Shown: in pieces, positions 23,840 through 37,136 of the stretch
Position numbering within the stretch: the first letter of the stretch is position 1
Layout of the letters: every line of letters starts with the position of its first letter
Notes under the pieces: generated by a model
Database searches by the model: none
Told to the model about the DNA's origin: nothing
The model's input: only the letters and a program-made list of their open reading frames with translations
Made by a program: the position numbers and the translations under genes
Assembly (NCBI GenBank): GCA_028023455.1
Contig: JAQFVV010006312.1
Span: 3,619,835-3,683,834 of the forward strand
Reading direction: 5' to 3'
Length of the DNA stretch: 64,000 nt
DNA from: Epiperipatus broadwayi
Lineage: Eukaryota > Onychophora > Udeonychophora > Euonychophora > Peripatidae

Positions 23840-24530
23840 TGTTTCAACAACAATCTTTATTAATCCTTTGGGTTACATAGAATTACATAATTTTGATTGC
23901 CAGGGTTACAGATGCAATCTTGTTGTAGAGATTTTTCTATGGGTTGAATTTAAGGGTTATTTTAATCAGGTTGCAAGGTTGTTTTTTTTTCAATCACTTA
24001 CTAGTTTTGGATACAGAGTTGGATGTCAAGTTTAATCATTAAAGTCTTTTAAAAAGTTCAATGTAAAACATAATTTCATACAAACATAGATATGGCTTAA
24101 GATTGTAAAATCTGACATCATAGTGAAAATTACATACAGTCACTAAGTTAATTGTGATTATTATTTTTGTAATTATTAATCTGCAATACAATGGAAAGAT
24201 AACTTATTATTCATGTAGTATAAAATCAAGTTATGGGTGCTATATAAAAAACAAAATCAATTCAAGAGTAGAACTACATATGGTAAGCATCAGGTTGTTT
24301 CTAATAGGTGGGGAATAAATTCTGTGGACTTGAAAACAGTTAGTGCAGGTGAGCTATGTTGATGCTAATAGATAGTACCATTGAATGCTATCCAATGTAG
24401 TTACTGTTGGACTATGACTTTTTATAGACAAGATAGTTGTTTCAGTAGTGACAATGAAGGTTTGAGCAATTTTCCATTTTTAGTATTATTCTCTAACTAA
24501 GAATACCTAGTATTTATTTATTGTTTAATA
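23840..24530. other. Interspersed-repeat-like, no gene
   Basis: Starts with a minus-strand AATAAA terminus related to 20715-20760 and continues in similar T/G-rich sequence. Probably another member of that repeat family. No frames of note. Confidence 0.35.
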
Positions 24531-24537
24531 TTAGCAA

Positions 24538-24557
24538 TAAAAATATCTGGTGATGCA

Positions 24558-24589
<32 letters not shown>

Positions 24590-24609
24590 TGCATCACCAG
24601 ATATTTTTA
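24538..24609. repeat. Perfect palindrome around a TA array
   Basis: TAAAAATATCTGGTGATGCAG, then about 30 bases of TA repeat, then the exact reverse complement of that 21-base arm. The unit is 72 bases and fully self-complementary. A second TA array follows at about 24619-24652. Cruciform-forming DNA, probably a degenerate foldback. Confidence 0.85.
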
Positions 24610-24611
24610 CT

Positions 24612-24654
<43 letters not shown>

Positions 24655-24769
24655 TACAAAAGTATGTAAATAATTTTTGACTATAATGATTATAATTTTT
24701 TGGTATTAAACAGTATTTATAACTTTGATGAGTCAAGCTTTTTATATAGAGTATATAGTCACATACTAT

Positions 24770-24823
24770 ACATATACAATAAAGTATATTCTACAAAAGT
24801 AGAATATATTTTATTGTATATGT
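24770..24823. repeat. 25-bp hairpin
   Basis: 24770-24794 pairs with 24799-24823 with one mismatch and a four-base AAAA loop. AT-rich. No function evident. Confidence 0.8.
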
Positions 24824-25036
24824 ATATTAAAATGAATACAAAGCAATGTTAGAATATTTCAATAATACTATTCGCTGTATTGAATACCTGATTCAGCAAA
24901 GAAATATCATTTCATACCAAAAATGTATAACCATAATAATTGATAATTATGTAAATACTCCATAGAATATATTTTATTTCATATATTAATATTTGAAATA
25001 CAATCATTTTTCATATAGCTGGACCTTAATTGTATA

Positions 25037-25090
25037 TATAGGGGATTTGAACACAGACTTTTAAGCACCCTTCAACTATCCACACTATCT
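25037..25090 (-). repeat. tRNA-derived SINE fragment
   Basis: On the minus strand it carries a B-box-like GTTCAAATCCCC within a T-arm-like context. It is clearly related to 40895-40945 (shared GGATTT..ACACAGACTTT and CCTTCA.CTATC). This is probably the end of a tRNA-derived SINE. Confidence 0.4.
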
Positions 25091-25195
25091 CATACCACTG
25101 ATACACATGAGCACACACATACATATACTTGCACAGAATAAAAAAAAATGAAGTTTTTGTAATGATATTCATTTTTTTACATATTCATAATTGAA

Positions 25196-25426
25196 CAATA
25201 ATATTTAAACAGCATTAAACTGTTGCACATGCGCTTTGGATTTTTAATATAAAATGAATGAATACTTAAAATTCACCCATACAAAAGCGTTTGGGTTCAA
25301 AAAGATAGATGGCCATTCTATCTTTTTTAAAGACTTTATCATGTGGTTGAAGTGTTAGTATTCATTCATTTTATATTTAAAATCCAAAGCTCATGTGCAA
25401 CAGTTTAATGTTGTTTGAATTTATTG
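25196..25426. mobile_element. Palindromic MITE with about 72-bp arms
   Basis: The left arm 25196-25270 matches the reverse complement of 25351-25426 with about five mismatches (for example GCGCTTTGG versus AGCTTTGG-type changes). The 80-base middle carries an inverted AAGATAG/CTATCTT motif. No coding capacity. The flanking duplication is unclear in the AT-rich context. Confidence 0.65.
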
Positions 25427-25599
25427 TTTGTAAAAAACACTGCGCTATATTAAATAATTGACTTATTTTTATATTCATAATTGGTATAATAGAGCATAAT
25501 ATTTTAAACAAATATACAATTCAATGAAGTCATTTACTCATTTTCAACTATTATGAATCAAATATGGATAAGTTTCTTCAATTTTATTTTTTATCTTCA

Positions 25600-28060
25600 T
25601 TTTTTCTTTTTCCACCAGCAACCCTGCTTATTTTATTTATCCATTTCACATGTGGTCTCATTCTAAGTCTTTTACAATTAGTATCTAATTAATTTAAGAC
25701 TGAAGAGTCTATCTTTTACTTTTTCTTTTAGCATTATGTCCAATCCAAGTACTTTTCAGTCTTTTATTTTTGTCAATATTAGTTGTACCTGTTTGTTTTG
25801 TTACCTTGTATTTGGTTTTCAATTCCTTCTCATTATTACTAACATACATATTTTCATATGTTATTATAGTATTAAATTATTGCTATGAATATCTTTCCAT
25901 CCAAATTTAATTCTATGATTAATTTTATCCATTATGTATCCAACTGTATTAGTAATTTGAACAAGGTATTTGTAGTTATTACTTTCTTCTAATTTATTAT
26001 TACCCCTCTTATTTTCTTCTGCTGAAAAAAATCCATTGACCATTACTTTAGATGTTTTAGCATCTATCTTCAGTATTCTTATTTTCATCTGAACATTTTG
26101 GCATCATTTTCTGAAACTGTAAACATCATTTACCAAAAACAAACACATCATCTTCAAAATCTAGTGTCTTAATAATTTCAATTTAATTTTACTTTCTTAA
26201 CTTTCCATATTAAGCCACAAATTACTTCTTATAAAGCTGCTATGAAATGTTTTTGAGATATAGAATTACCCTGATTTGCACAAATTTTTAATGTTAATCT
26301 TTTTTGTAATATTAAACAATGTAAACATTGCTATTCTATATTAATATAGAATATTATTCTGAGTGGTGATCCATAACCTTAAACACTGTAGAAATATTTT
26401 TACAATCAATCACAGTTTCATAATATACAAATCCAAAGCATAACATTCATGTTCATTAATCATGTCTATAACTTCACTTCAATACTTGAATGTAAGCTAT
26501 TGTGCTAAAACCACCTTTAAATCCAGCTTATTCTTTTGGTTGGTTAAAATCCAAGATTGTTGGAACAAGTTGTAATCATCTTGTTGAACATTGTATATAA
26601 AAGGGATAAAAATTTGATATGTCTGAAATTTCTAATATTTTTCTATCATCTATCTTAAATATTATTATTACTAATGAATTATTTCAGTTCTTTGGTATAT
26701 CTTTATCATTTAGATATTTGATACACAACTTTTCCAGTATTTTTTTCTATTTCTTCATCTACTTCTTTTCAAATATCCATTATAATTTCATTATTTTCTG
26801 GAGTTTCACTTCATTTAATTGCATATCTTACTTCCTTATTTAAAATATTGGGCAATTCAAACTATGCAGAAATTGTAGAGGATATTTTATTTTATTTTCT
26901 TATTCTTTATTTTTATATTAATCTTTATAAAACTTTTTTACACATTTTATGATGCCATTTTTTTTTTAGTAATAGAACTCTTTTCTTCTTATTACAAAAA
27001 TACATTTCTTATCAATACTAATATACAGCTATACACTTTTGAGATTTTTATTCTTTTTTATAATTTTTTTGATAATCCATAATTAAATTTTATTTTACAA
27101 TTATTAATTATTTTTCTATACCATATTATGAATAACTAAATATTTAATTCACCCTAATATATATTTTTTCTATTTTTGTATAATCCTATATTTCTTCATA
27201 CATTCTTTTGCCTCAGTAAAAATTCTACCTCTTAATTGCTGTATTTTTATTCCAGCTACTTTTTGTGCAGTTCTTAATGACTTTATCTTTTTATGGATTG
27301 CATTCAAATCTGAACCATCATCAATATCTATTAATATTTTGAAACTATTAGTAAGTTCTAATTTATAAATATTCCAATATTTCTGAAGGTTAGGTAAGTC
27401 AAGTGTTAACAATATTTTTCTTAATGATTTATGTTTAATTTTGCATAAAATATATCCTACATCTCACAAATAGATAATTATTTTCTGTGTTGAATCTATT
27501 AAGGGTTTTACAATCATAAAATATGTATTGTGTGATAGTCAAAATAGAATCTGCTGCTGAATTTTCATTTGGGGTGCATGTATGTCCATTTTCATTTTGC
27601 ATTTTTTTCAAAGAAATAATATACAGTTTTTCTTTTTCTGAGAATTTCAAAAGTTTGTGATCTCTCTCATTTTTATCACTATAACTAAATTTACCAATTT
27701 TAGCATTTCATGACTATTTAAAATTTTGTTTGGTCTCATCAAAAGCATTTTGTACATCCTTATAAATGTTCTCTGCTTCTTCACTACAATGAGAAATTGT
27801 TGGTGCATAAATATATAATATTTGCATTTGGTATCATCTGTTTTCTATAAATAGATGTTGTCACTCTGTTTGATATACCATCATTATCTACAATGTTATT
27901 GCACCATTTTTTATTTATAATAAATCCCATTTCAATTATGCTTGCAATACCTTTGTAATAAAGTATGTGTCCAGTTTTTAAATCAAAGTCTAGCCTAGCA
28001 ATGCCCAATTTCATATTAAATGGTTTTCCGAATTCATGCAATCTTTCTTTACCTGGTTAA
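25600..28060 (-). pseudogene. Decayed LINE: endonuclease plus reverse transcriptase
   Basis: A minus-strand non-LTR retrotransposon with many frameshifts and stops. In 5'-3' order: apurinic-type endonuclease at about 28060-27784 (GHILYYKG, then GFIINK...GISNRV); a linker at 27412-27170; an RT core at about 26600-26100 with an EQAGFRKGFST-like block, a FVDYE-like block degraded to FVYYE, GxxQGxxIS and the catalytic FADD motif changed to FEDD; and a post-RT segment at 26088-25864 with KVMV, KLEE and YKYL. A basic tail follows to about 25600. These are the hallmark blocks of RTE/jockey-related LINEs with an endonuclease. Inactive, because the catalytic motif is altered and the frame is broken. 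Confidence 0.8.
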
Positions 28061-28139
28061 ATACTTCATTACCAAGAGAAAAACAATAAGCATGAAAACT
28101 GTTTATACATTGAAAATAAATTATTTACATTCTATACAA

Positions 28140-31100
28140 ATTAACTTCATGATTATTATATACAATTAACCCTTCCCTGAGTTTGTCTTTTAGTTCTTTT
28201 AAAATTATAAATTTATTATTTTATTATGTATGCTTTCATACTAATCTGATATATTTGCATCATTCACGAGTTACCTGGGACCTTCATAATCATTTTCCAT
28301 ATTACCTGATATTTTGTAACTCCCAATATATTGATAATCTTGTAATAGATTAATTATGTTTTATATTTAAAATTTGGTTTAAAATATTGCACTTCCATCT
28401 TATTAATAAAGTTATTACTGATGTGGTAAATATTAAAAAACTATAATTATAATGTAATTAAAATGAATACCAAGCTAAGAACTCTTTCCATATCATACAA
28501 TTCATTTATGCCTCTACTTTCTCTATCACTTATATTTTATAGTGTTCTTTGATCTCATTTATTTTTATTCATATGATCATTTACTAAAGTTTTATTCAAC
28601 TATATAGAACATTTGTTTTATATATGATTTTACTACCTACAGGCTGATCTGTCCAGACTTAGGAAGAAAAACTATAGAATCCTTTAAAATATATAGTCTG
28701 CCATCCGATGCATACTTTATTATTATTTACTATAAAACTTTATAAAGATAAGCAACTGATTTTTTTAAATACTATCCTAATAGAAGGATGGAAACTTCTT
28801 TTATTTATGAGGGGTCATATTTTGATAATCATTTTCTTACTGAACTTACCGCAATTTTATCCTGGATTCTACAATAAGCACTTATGGTATGTACCATTTT
28901 CATTTCTTTCCTGAAAATTTTCCTATTTCATTCTAATATCACAAAGATTACTCCGACTTAACTATTCATCAGTTATTCAGTATGATATTTTATATATTCT
29001 ACTCTAGAATTTTAACTCATCTTCTCCTACAGTGCATTTAGCATAGCATATTTTACCAATTTTATACCAATAATATATCTTCTTTCCATGAAATACTTTT
29101 CTATATATATTTGTAATCATGTTATTTTTATTATTATTATCAATAAGATATTTTTTTCTAACAAATGAGATCATGATATTGTCTTACATTAACATTCACT
29201 TTTTCTTGCTCTTATAAATATTATATTTTATAATAGGTTTATTATTTTTTCCTGAGAATCCTATTACATTTTATTTATAATCACTCATTCATTTCTCTTT
29301 GTTAATTATGTTTTAACAGTAATAAATTCGAAATACCTTTTAACGTATTTTATCACACTTAGTTTTCTAAAAATTTATACTGGCACAAAATATACAGCTT
29401 TTAACACTACATTTCACTCAAACACATTTTTAAATTATAACTCATAGGTACTCTCTCCCTATATTTAAGCATACTTTTTTTAACACAGAGAATAATTAAT
29501 ATAATATAATATTATAATTTTAAAAATAATACTTTTAACATTATATACTAAACTGCATATATCATTTTTTTAAATCACTATTATGAAAAGGATCTTGTAT
29601 GTATATTTCATATCAAACAAGAAAATTATTAACACTATCTTTAAAATTGAAATCCTTTTCTCCTTGTTCTTTTATTAAACCAATTACACAAATTTTTAGT
29701 TAATATTACCATAGTTACACTGCAGACTTTTACTATTCATCGATTTGTGTTTCTTCTCTCTTTTGGTTGATAAAATATATGCATAATAAACAACACATTA
29801 GACATACAAACACATTAACAGGACAAAAGTTCTGAATTCCTGCTCTTACACCTAAAAGCCTTTCATACATCTTCTCAATAAATCTCCACATGATTATTGT
29901 ATTATTATTTGCACACTTTAAAACAAGTTTAACTAAAATTTCAGTAGGTTTACTTCTGCATTTCTTTCTTCCTCTGGTTACTTATTAGACTTGTAAAAAT
30001 TTAAACATATATATGATAACTTTGTTTGACTCTCTGGCTCCAAGTATGTCATTTTTGTGACTATTATTTTTTATTAAAAGTTACCTAGACTTTTAACTTA
30101 TCCTTTGAAGTATAGTGTTCTGTTCTTAGAGTACTATAATAAAAGTTCATTTCCTTATTGAATATAACAAATCTTACTTCAATTTTTTTTCATTCTTAAT
30201 TATAAGCTTGACATCTTCTAAATTTTGTAAACTGTTTATTAAATATCAATTATTCTATTCAAACAAATATTAGTTTTTTTAAACTTATCACTCTCCATCG
30301 ATTAATTTTTTTTTCTTAATATTCAACCAAGTAATTTTATAAGCTTTTAAAATTTTATTTCTAAGAAATTTTGATTGGTTTCTCCTTTTTAATTTATAAT
30401 TAATAAAAACATCTAACTCAATATAGATAAATGAATGCTTTCTTACGTGGTTGCAGAAGTGTTTCTTTTCAAAGCACTGTAGCTGTTTTCCTTTTTTTCA
30501 TGCTTATACCAGGCAAGATTAAAACAACAACTTTAACTTTTTAAACTTATTGAATATTATTCTGCTATAGTTAGACAATCAGGATTGGCACTCTAGGTCA
30601 CAATAAAAATTATTTTTTTACTCCATGGTGTTGGTAATTACTTTAGAATATTTTATATGTTTAGAGAGCTTTTTGAATACAATTTTACTGCTTATGACTT
30701 TAAAATAATTTAAATTTTACGATTTTTTATTAAGAAAAATAAATTGAGAAATCTAACTACTTTTTTTAATACTTCTTGAATCTTTTACTTTAATCATCTG
30801 CATGATTTTTTTAAAAAAAAAAACCTGGGACAAAGTGACATTAGAGAACTGCTTACTCCACTCTGATTGGTCAATAGTGCAACTCAACTTGTACAATTTT
30901 TAAACAAAATGTTTTTCTGTTTCTATTTAAAATATTAAAATCAATAAATATTTTACAAATGAAATTAATTTAAATCATTTTAATAACTAAAGTTTCAATT
31001 CCAATTGTATTTTTAATATATAATATTTTTAATTGGATTTAAATACAAAATTTAAGAATAAATATTTTGGTTTACAAAATATTGCAATTACAATAATTTT

Positions 31101-32373
31101 AAAATAAATTCTTATCTTGTGGTAGATTATTGTTCCTTCTTTTATTAACTATGATTTTAAGATCTTTAGCTCTTAAAGGAACATTGCATGAAAATAAATT
31201 AAAGTCAAATTGATAAGTAATTTCTGTTTATTTAAATGGACAAATATTGTATTAAAAATTACATAGTACATTATATTATAAATGATATAAATAACAGCAA
31301 TTATTAAATCTCTACAGAATTCTCTTTTTAATTTTTATGTATTAAGTCATTTATTACTGTTATACCCAAGTTTATACCATTACTATTTTCTAAGTTATAA
31401 ATATTAAATTTTGGAATTATAATTTACATATTATATTTTATTCTTACCATGGATAACTGGTCAAAAGATTACAATATATATCAAAAGATTACAATATATA
31501 TATATATATATATATATCACTGTAATAATCAGCCAATAAAAAAAAATGTACTCATTAAGATTTTTACTTTATATTATCTTTTTTTTTTTTAATTTTTTGT
31601 ATCTTTAAAAATTTAAATACAATTTTTGAGGATGTTTTTAATTTAGAAACTTACTTTTAATAAATAAATATAATTTATTGATTCATAATATTGAATAAAG
31701 GTTTTAAAGCTAAAATAAAATTTTGAACTATTAACTTAAATGGCTATTATGAAAAGGATGTGAAAATATTAAAATTCATAGGAGTTAAATATGGTTAAAT
31801 ATTCCAATAATTTTATCATTAAAAAAATCTCTGTAAAGTAAAGCTATTTATTGCCTGCATAAATTCTTATATTACATATAAATTTCTCCATTTGTAGCTT
31901 CCTTTATATTCACTGATCTATTATTTTTTTATATTATTGTTTTTACAGTGCAAATGCAGGATTTTTAAAATATTAGAGATCCCTCTATTGATCAAAATTT
32001 TAACTAAAATTATTTGTATTATGTAAATATATTTATAATCATAAAAATGCTGTAGTGTTACTTAAAACATCCAAAGAATCTCAGGAAGTGTATAAGTTGC
32101 CACTATGAAATACTTCCTAACATGTTTCCAAAGAATTAAATAAATACTATGAATATTCTTTGATTTTTAAAAATATTTATATTGCAACATAATGTTTTAC
32201 TTATATATACATATACATATACACATACACACATTTGGGTGTTTTTTGTGAGAATTTTTTTAATGTGATTCATGTTTCTTCTTAATATCTTTTTATGCAG
32301 TTTTCTTTTATGCGATAAAGAAGTTCATATTTCACTTAAAATCAGGATTTCCCCATTTTATATACACACATAA
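28140..32373. other. AT-rich, T-biased, no gene seen
   Basis: Long AT-rich stretch. The part to about 30300 stays pyrimidine-rich on the plus strand like the LINE relic before it, so it may hold older, unrecognisable repeat DNA. A small tandem duplication (TCAAAAGATTACAATATATA) lies at about 31462-31500, followed by a TA run. No frame with recognisable motifs. Confidence 0.4.
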
Positions 32374-32562
32374 AATTTTACATTCTTTAAATGCCTATTG
32401 GAAAAAGGTTTGGCAATAAATTTAGATACTGTAGAAGATTTAGAAAAAAATAATGAAACAGAAGAGGAACCTGTTCATTTCACATCAAAAATGATTCCAG
32501 AAAGTCTTCAACTTTCTAATCAATTAAAAAATCATTTTCTTGTTAATGACACAAATTATTAA
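32374..32562 (+). CDS. Unidentified open segment, possible terminal exon
   Basis: 62 codons open between stops, without an ATG near the start, reading LLEKGLAINLDTVEDLEKN followed by an acidic run and a hydrophilic end. Codon and residue use look protein-like, in contrast to the low-complexity frames around it. An acceptor-like TTTTTATGCAG lies about 75 bases upstream of the open segment. It could be the last exon of an unseen gene or the tail of a transposase. I recognise no family. Confidence 0.3.
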   Translation, partial: NFTFFKCLLEKGLAINLDTVEDLEKNNETEEEPVHFTSKMIPESLQLSNQLKNHFLVNDTNY

Positions 32563-32662
32563 CTAAATTCCAATGGGAGCTAAATAGTTGTATGTCTGTA
32601 TTATGTATATGTTTATATTTTTTATACCCATATATAAATGGAGAAACTTTTAGACAGACAAA

Positions 32663-32736
32663 AGTAAAAATATTTAAAAACTTTTAATTTCTACTTTAAA
32701 AAAATGTATTTTTAAAAGTTTTTAAATATTTTTACT
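32663..32736. repeat. 25-bp perfect hairpin
   Basis: 32663-32687 is the reverse complement of 32712-32736, with a 24-base loop. AT-rich. Probably incidental or a small foldback. Confidence 0.75.
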
Positions 32737-33762
32737 TGTAATTAACCATTAATCATTATATATATATATATAGTTGCACTCATGGAAGTGCATTCTCTAA
32801 CAGCTAGACATAGCAGTCTGGATATCGGAGCTTCATAAACAATTAGTAAAATCATCATCTCAAAAGTTTAATTACTGATTACATTGTTGACAGAAAACCA
32901 TTAACATAGCATAAGACTGAAGTTGGCACTAATTGTATTTCCTCTTGTGATGAATCTGATGTCTTACTAGTTCACAAATGAACTGCATATTATCAAATAA
33001 CAATAATGATTAAAATATGCATGAAAAAATGTAAAATAAATTATGGATAAAACATATTGTTTTGAATGAAATTAAATAGTTAATAAAAAAAGTAAAAAAA
33101 GTTTTTCTTGTATCATTTTTTTTTCAAATATTTGAAATTTTTTATTAGTCATACTTTATTTCCTTATTTTTTTTATGTGAATTTTAAAGTAATTTTATTT
33201 TGTTGCTTTTGTTTTATGTGATTAATAGAAAATTTTGGAATGTATCCCACATTTTTCAAGGTAAGTTAAGTCTATTTTTGTGTGATTTTTTTAAAATGGG
33301 TTTTCTGTGGAACCTACTCACTACATAAAAAGAGACCCAGGTGTAGTTGTTAATATAAGAAGATCTATGTAAAAAGTAATAAATTATAAAAATCACTGCA
33401 GAGTTTTCTATCTTGTATAATAATCTAATAAGAGACAATTAAAATGATTAGATGTAAAACATTTTTTGTTTAAACATTGCTAGTTTTTAGGCTCATAAAG
33501 TATTAACGCTAAGATTAATTCAGAATTTTAGAGCTCATTAAAGTTTATGTTATGCCCCAAACTTAAGTGTTTGGCTAAATTATATCAGATAAGGATGCAA
33601 GTTACTACTGATAAAAATTGAGACTTATTTTTTAATCATAGTGTGTTGCCCAATTTACTTTAACTTCATTAGTGAAATAATTTAACACATATACAATTTT
33701 AACAAATTATTTTACTATATTAAATTAATTGAATATTTATTGATTATCTAAATCTCATTATA

Positions 33763-33850
33763 GCTAATGTATATTATATATATATGTTGATACAAAGATT
33801 TTCATAGCTAATGTATATTATATATATATGTTGATACAAAGATTTTCATG
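33763..33850 (+). repeat. 44-base tandem duplication at a Penelope terminus
   Basis: TAGCTAATGTATATTATATA and the following 24 bases occur twice, at 33763-33806 and 33807-33850. The second copy runs into the Penelope-like terminal repeat. Confidence 0.85.
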
Positions 33851-34084
33851 GGTTGCATATATAAAAGACATATTTTGCGAGTTCATCCATGTTAAAAAAT
33901 TTAAATATTGATATACCGACATTTCAACTTGATCACACAAGACATCCACTGGGTGATAAAAGGTAGAAAGATGGTTGTAGAGGTGCTACAATCACTGATT
34001 TGAGAAAAATGTTAAAGTTCTACCAATAGCAAAAATGTTAAATTAAGAATGTTTTTTAAAATAATCTTTCCAAATAGGAGGAAG

Positions 34085-34728
34085 TTTGCATGTATCATCT
34101 CACTTATTGATACAATTTTGCCTTTTAAGTATCTCAATGGATTTTCTAATTTTGCACTGGTAGAGATTATCACATCTGGAAATGATCTTGATACCAGAAA
34201 AATCAATTTTATGACCTGAATCTATAGTAGGAAGTGAGAGTGCTGATGATGATGAGTGTTGTTTACCTGCATTAGCATGCTCATCTTTCCCAACACTGAT
34301 GGGATGATTACTCATACCTATATAAGAAGCTTTACAATTTTCACATGAGATTTGTTAAACACCACGAGATTCAAGAGGGATTGAATCCTTAGGCTTGGTT
34401 ATTATATTGTTGATCTTTTGATGAGTAGAAAATGCTATATTTATTTTATAGCATTTTAATATACATGCAATACTGTCAGCAGTTCTTTTTACATATGGAA
34501 CACAAATCCTAATAGCTGATTTATCATCTTTTTGTTTCCTATTTTGTCTAGTTTGGGTTTGAAATAAGGCTTTTTTATATAAATTTATAATTATAACTAT
34601 TTGCTAATAAAATACTATTAATATGATTTATTTCTTCTTTCAGATCTGACTTATCTGAAAGGTTAATTGCTCTATTTAAAAAAGTTTTGGCTACAGAAAC
34701 TATCTGAGTTGGGTGATGATGAGAATGT
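34085..34728 (-). pseudogene. Penelope GIY-YIG endonuclease, left arm (broken)
   Basis: Minus-strand reading shows the same protein as the right arm, with an extra stop in the GVY block (ESRGV followed by a stop). The part from MSNHPISVGKDEHANAG to the C-terminus is open at 34315-34100 and includes SGHKIDF and SRCDNLYQCKIR. These are the conserved distal GIY-YIG blocks of Penelope-like elements. The reverse-transcriptase part is absent. Confidence 0.7.
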
Positions 34729-34757
34729 ATCTGTCCATGTGTGTATTATTTACATTT

Positions 34758-35430
34758 CCACTCTCATCATCACTCAACTCAGATAGTTTCTGTAGCCAAA
34801 ACTCTTTTAAATAGAGCAATTAATATTTCAGATAAGACACATCTGAAAGAAGAAATAAATCATATTAATAGTGTTTTATTAGAAAATAGTTATAATTATA
34901 AATTTATAAAAAAAAGCCTTATTTCAATCCCAAAATGGACAAAATAGAAAACAAAAAGATGATAGATCAGCTATTAGGATTTGTGTTCCATATGTAAAAG
35001 AAACTACATACAGTATTGGCATATATTAAAATGCTATAATATAGATCCAACATTTTCTACTCATCAAAAGATTAGCAATATAATAACTAAGCCTAAGGAT
35101 TCAATCCCTCTTGAATCTCATGGTGTTTATCAAATCTCATGTAAAAATTGTAAAGCTTCTTACAAAGGAATGAGTAATCATCACATCAGTGTTAGGAGAG
35201 ATGAGCATGCTAATGCAGTTAAACAACACTCATTATCATCAATAATATCACTCCATACTATAGATTCAGGTCATAAAATTGATTTTTCTAGTACCAGGAT
35301 CATATCCAGATGTGATAATCTCTACCAGTGCAAAATTTGAGAAGCCATTGAGACACTTAAAAGACCAGATTGTATCAATAAGTGAGATGATACATGCAAA
35401 CTTCCTCCTATTTGGAAATTTAAAAAAAAA
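34758..35430 (+). pseudogene. Penelope GIY-YIG endonuclease, right arm (broken)
   Basis: Open from about 34741 to 34945 (AKTLLNRAINISD, conserved distal RT-linker region) and, after stops, from 34981 to 35338. The second part contains IPLESHGVYQISC, the YKGMSN block in place of the usual YIG, the R.DEH helix, and SGHKIDF. A frame change follows, then KLPPIWKF-like residues. The catalytic Tyr-Ile-Gly is degraded, so the enzyme is dead. In life this domain nicks target DNA for retrotransposition. Confidence 0.75.
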
Positions 35431-35629
35431 AAAAAAACATTTTTGCTATTTGTGGAACTTTAACATTTTTTTCAAATCAGTGATTGTAGTACCTCTTCAA
35501 CTGTCTTTTTACCTTTTATCACCCTGTGGATGACTTGTGTGATCAAGTCGAAATGTTGGTATATCAATATTTAAATTTTTTAACTATGGATGAACCCACA
35601 AAATATGTCTTTTATATATATGGAATTTT

Positions 35630-37085
35630 TTCTGGCTAGTTATATTATCATTTGATTGTAAATGACAAATAAGGCAGTATAATAAAAAAAAATATTAAAT
35701 GCAATCTTAATGCAGTTTCAGTTTTTATCATCCTACTAAAAGGCAACTATTACATTCAAAATACCATGTTGTTTTGAATGTAGCAACTACTTTTGGCAAA
35801 TGATGCTCACGACTGAAAATGTATTAACAATGATATTTAATATTTTCAATATTTCCTTTGAAAATATAATATTAATATTCTTTTTAATTACTACATTTTA
35901 GTGATAGATTTATAATAGTTATTTACAAATGATGTAAACTATTATGCCATTAGGTGCTCAAACTTCCAAATAGCATTAGCAAATAGAATTCATCCATTCA
36001 ATTGGTAAAATAGTTGTTTTTTTTTTTTTACTCAGATGAGAATTAATTAATGCAGAAATGTTTAATTATTTAATCTATCACTGTAATACTGAACTAATTC
36101 CACAAGAGTATTCTGACATACATTAACACTAACAATGTACAATAGTGAATTGATTAATGAGATATAACAAGACCTGGAAAAAAAGTATAATGCACTTGTC
36201 CTGAATGTAAATCTTTTAGATTTGATTTATAATATTTACAATTGATTTAAATATTTCTTGCTCTAGAACGTATTTTTGATAACACCTAAGGCTATTGCAA
36301 TATTTGTTTTTGTTTTTTTTTATTCTGTAATTTAGCAAAAAAAATTTATAATATTAATAACTCGATTTTTTATTATTTTATTAATTCCAAGTCTAATTAA
36401 AATTTGGCTTATCTTGAATTTATTTGTATTCAATACAAAGGCCAAAAAGACAGTAGATACAGAAAATTTAGTGGTTGATGAAACTTGAAATGTTTTTCAA
36501 GATGGTCATAATTCTATGCAGATTAATAATATCTTTAAATGTAATAGTTACATCATCTTGTAGTCAAATAATTATCATATTTTCATGTTATATCCCAAAT
36601 AGATTTTTAATAGATTTTTATATTTACATTAATGACATCTATATATATTCCAAAAACACAATTTTCAACCAAAAATTTTTTGTAGACTATTTTAGTTTAA
36701 ATTATTTAGACTTTTTATGCAGTTTAAGGAAATGATAAATTTATACATAAGCCCGACTTCTAAAAAACTATAAAGACTTTTCTATAGTTAAGATAAATAA
36801 AATTAGAATTAGAATTAAACCCTTGCATCTCCAGATATACATGGAGCAAAATGGAACTTAATATCACCTTACCTAACAACACTGTAAAAGCTGGCCATTA
36901 AAATTAGGATATAACACCCAAAATTATCATTTGTTATATAGTTTATTCATTTCAAATTAATATATAACAAATCAACTACTCAATTAGACATTAACCTATA
37001 AAAACTATTTTAAATTTAATCCCTATTTTGTATTCTAATTACTTTTCTTTTATTACTATATAATTCCTATTAAAAACAATTTTAT

Positions 37086-37136
<51 letters not shown>

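Larger units (their letters stand above)
33841..35625. mobile_element. Penelope-like element, head-to-head palindrome
   Basis: Two 5'-truncated copies of one Penelope-like element lie back to back, giving inverted arms of about 890 bases (33841-34728 and 34758-35625) around a short spacer. Each arm ends in the same terminal repeat carrying the TTGATCACACAAG hairpin, and each encodes the element's C-terminal GIY-YIG endonuclease region. Inverted, 5'-truncated pairs with terminal repeats are a known Penelope signature. The arms differ by a few percent, and both coding parts carry lesions. Confidence 0.75.

Noticed and set aside
25037-25090. Possible functional tRNA gene
   Set aside because: Only a B-box/T-arm-like part is present, with no cloverleaf. 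It matches a second SINE-like copy.
33763-33850. Two-unit 44-base repeat as the start of a CRISPR-like or satellite array
   Set aside because: Just two adjacent copies without spacers, located at a Penelope terminus.
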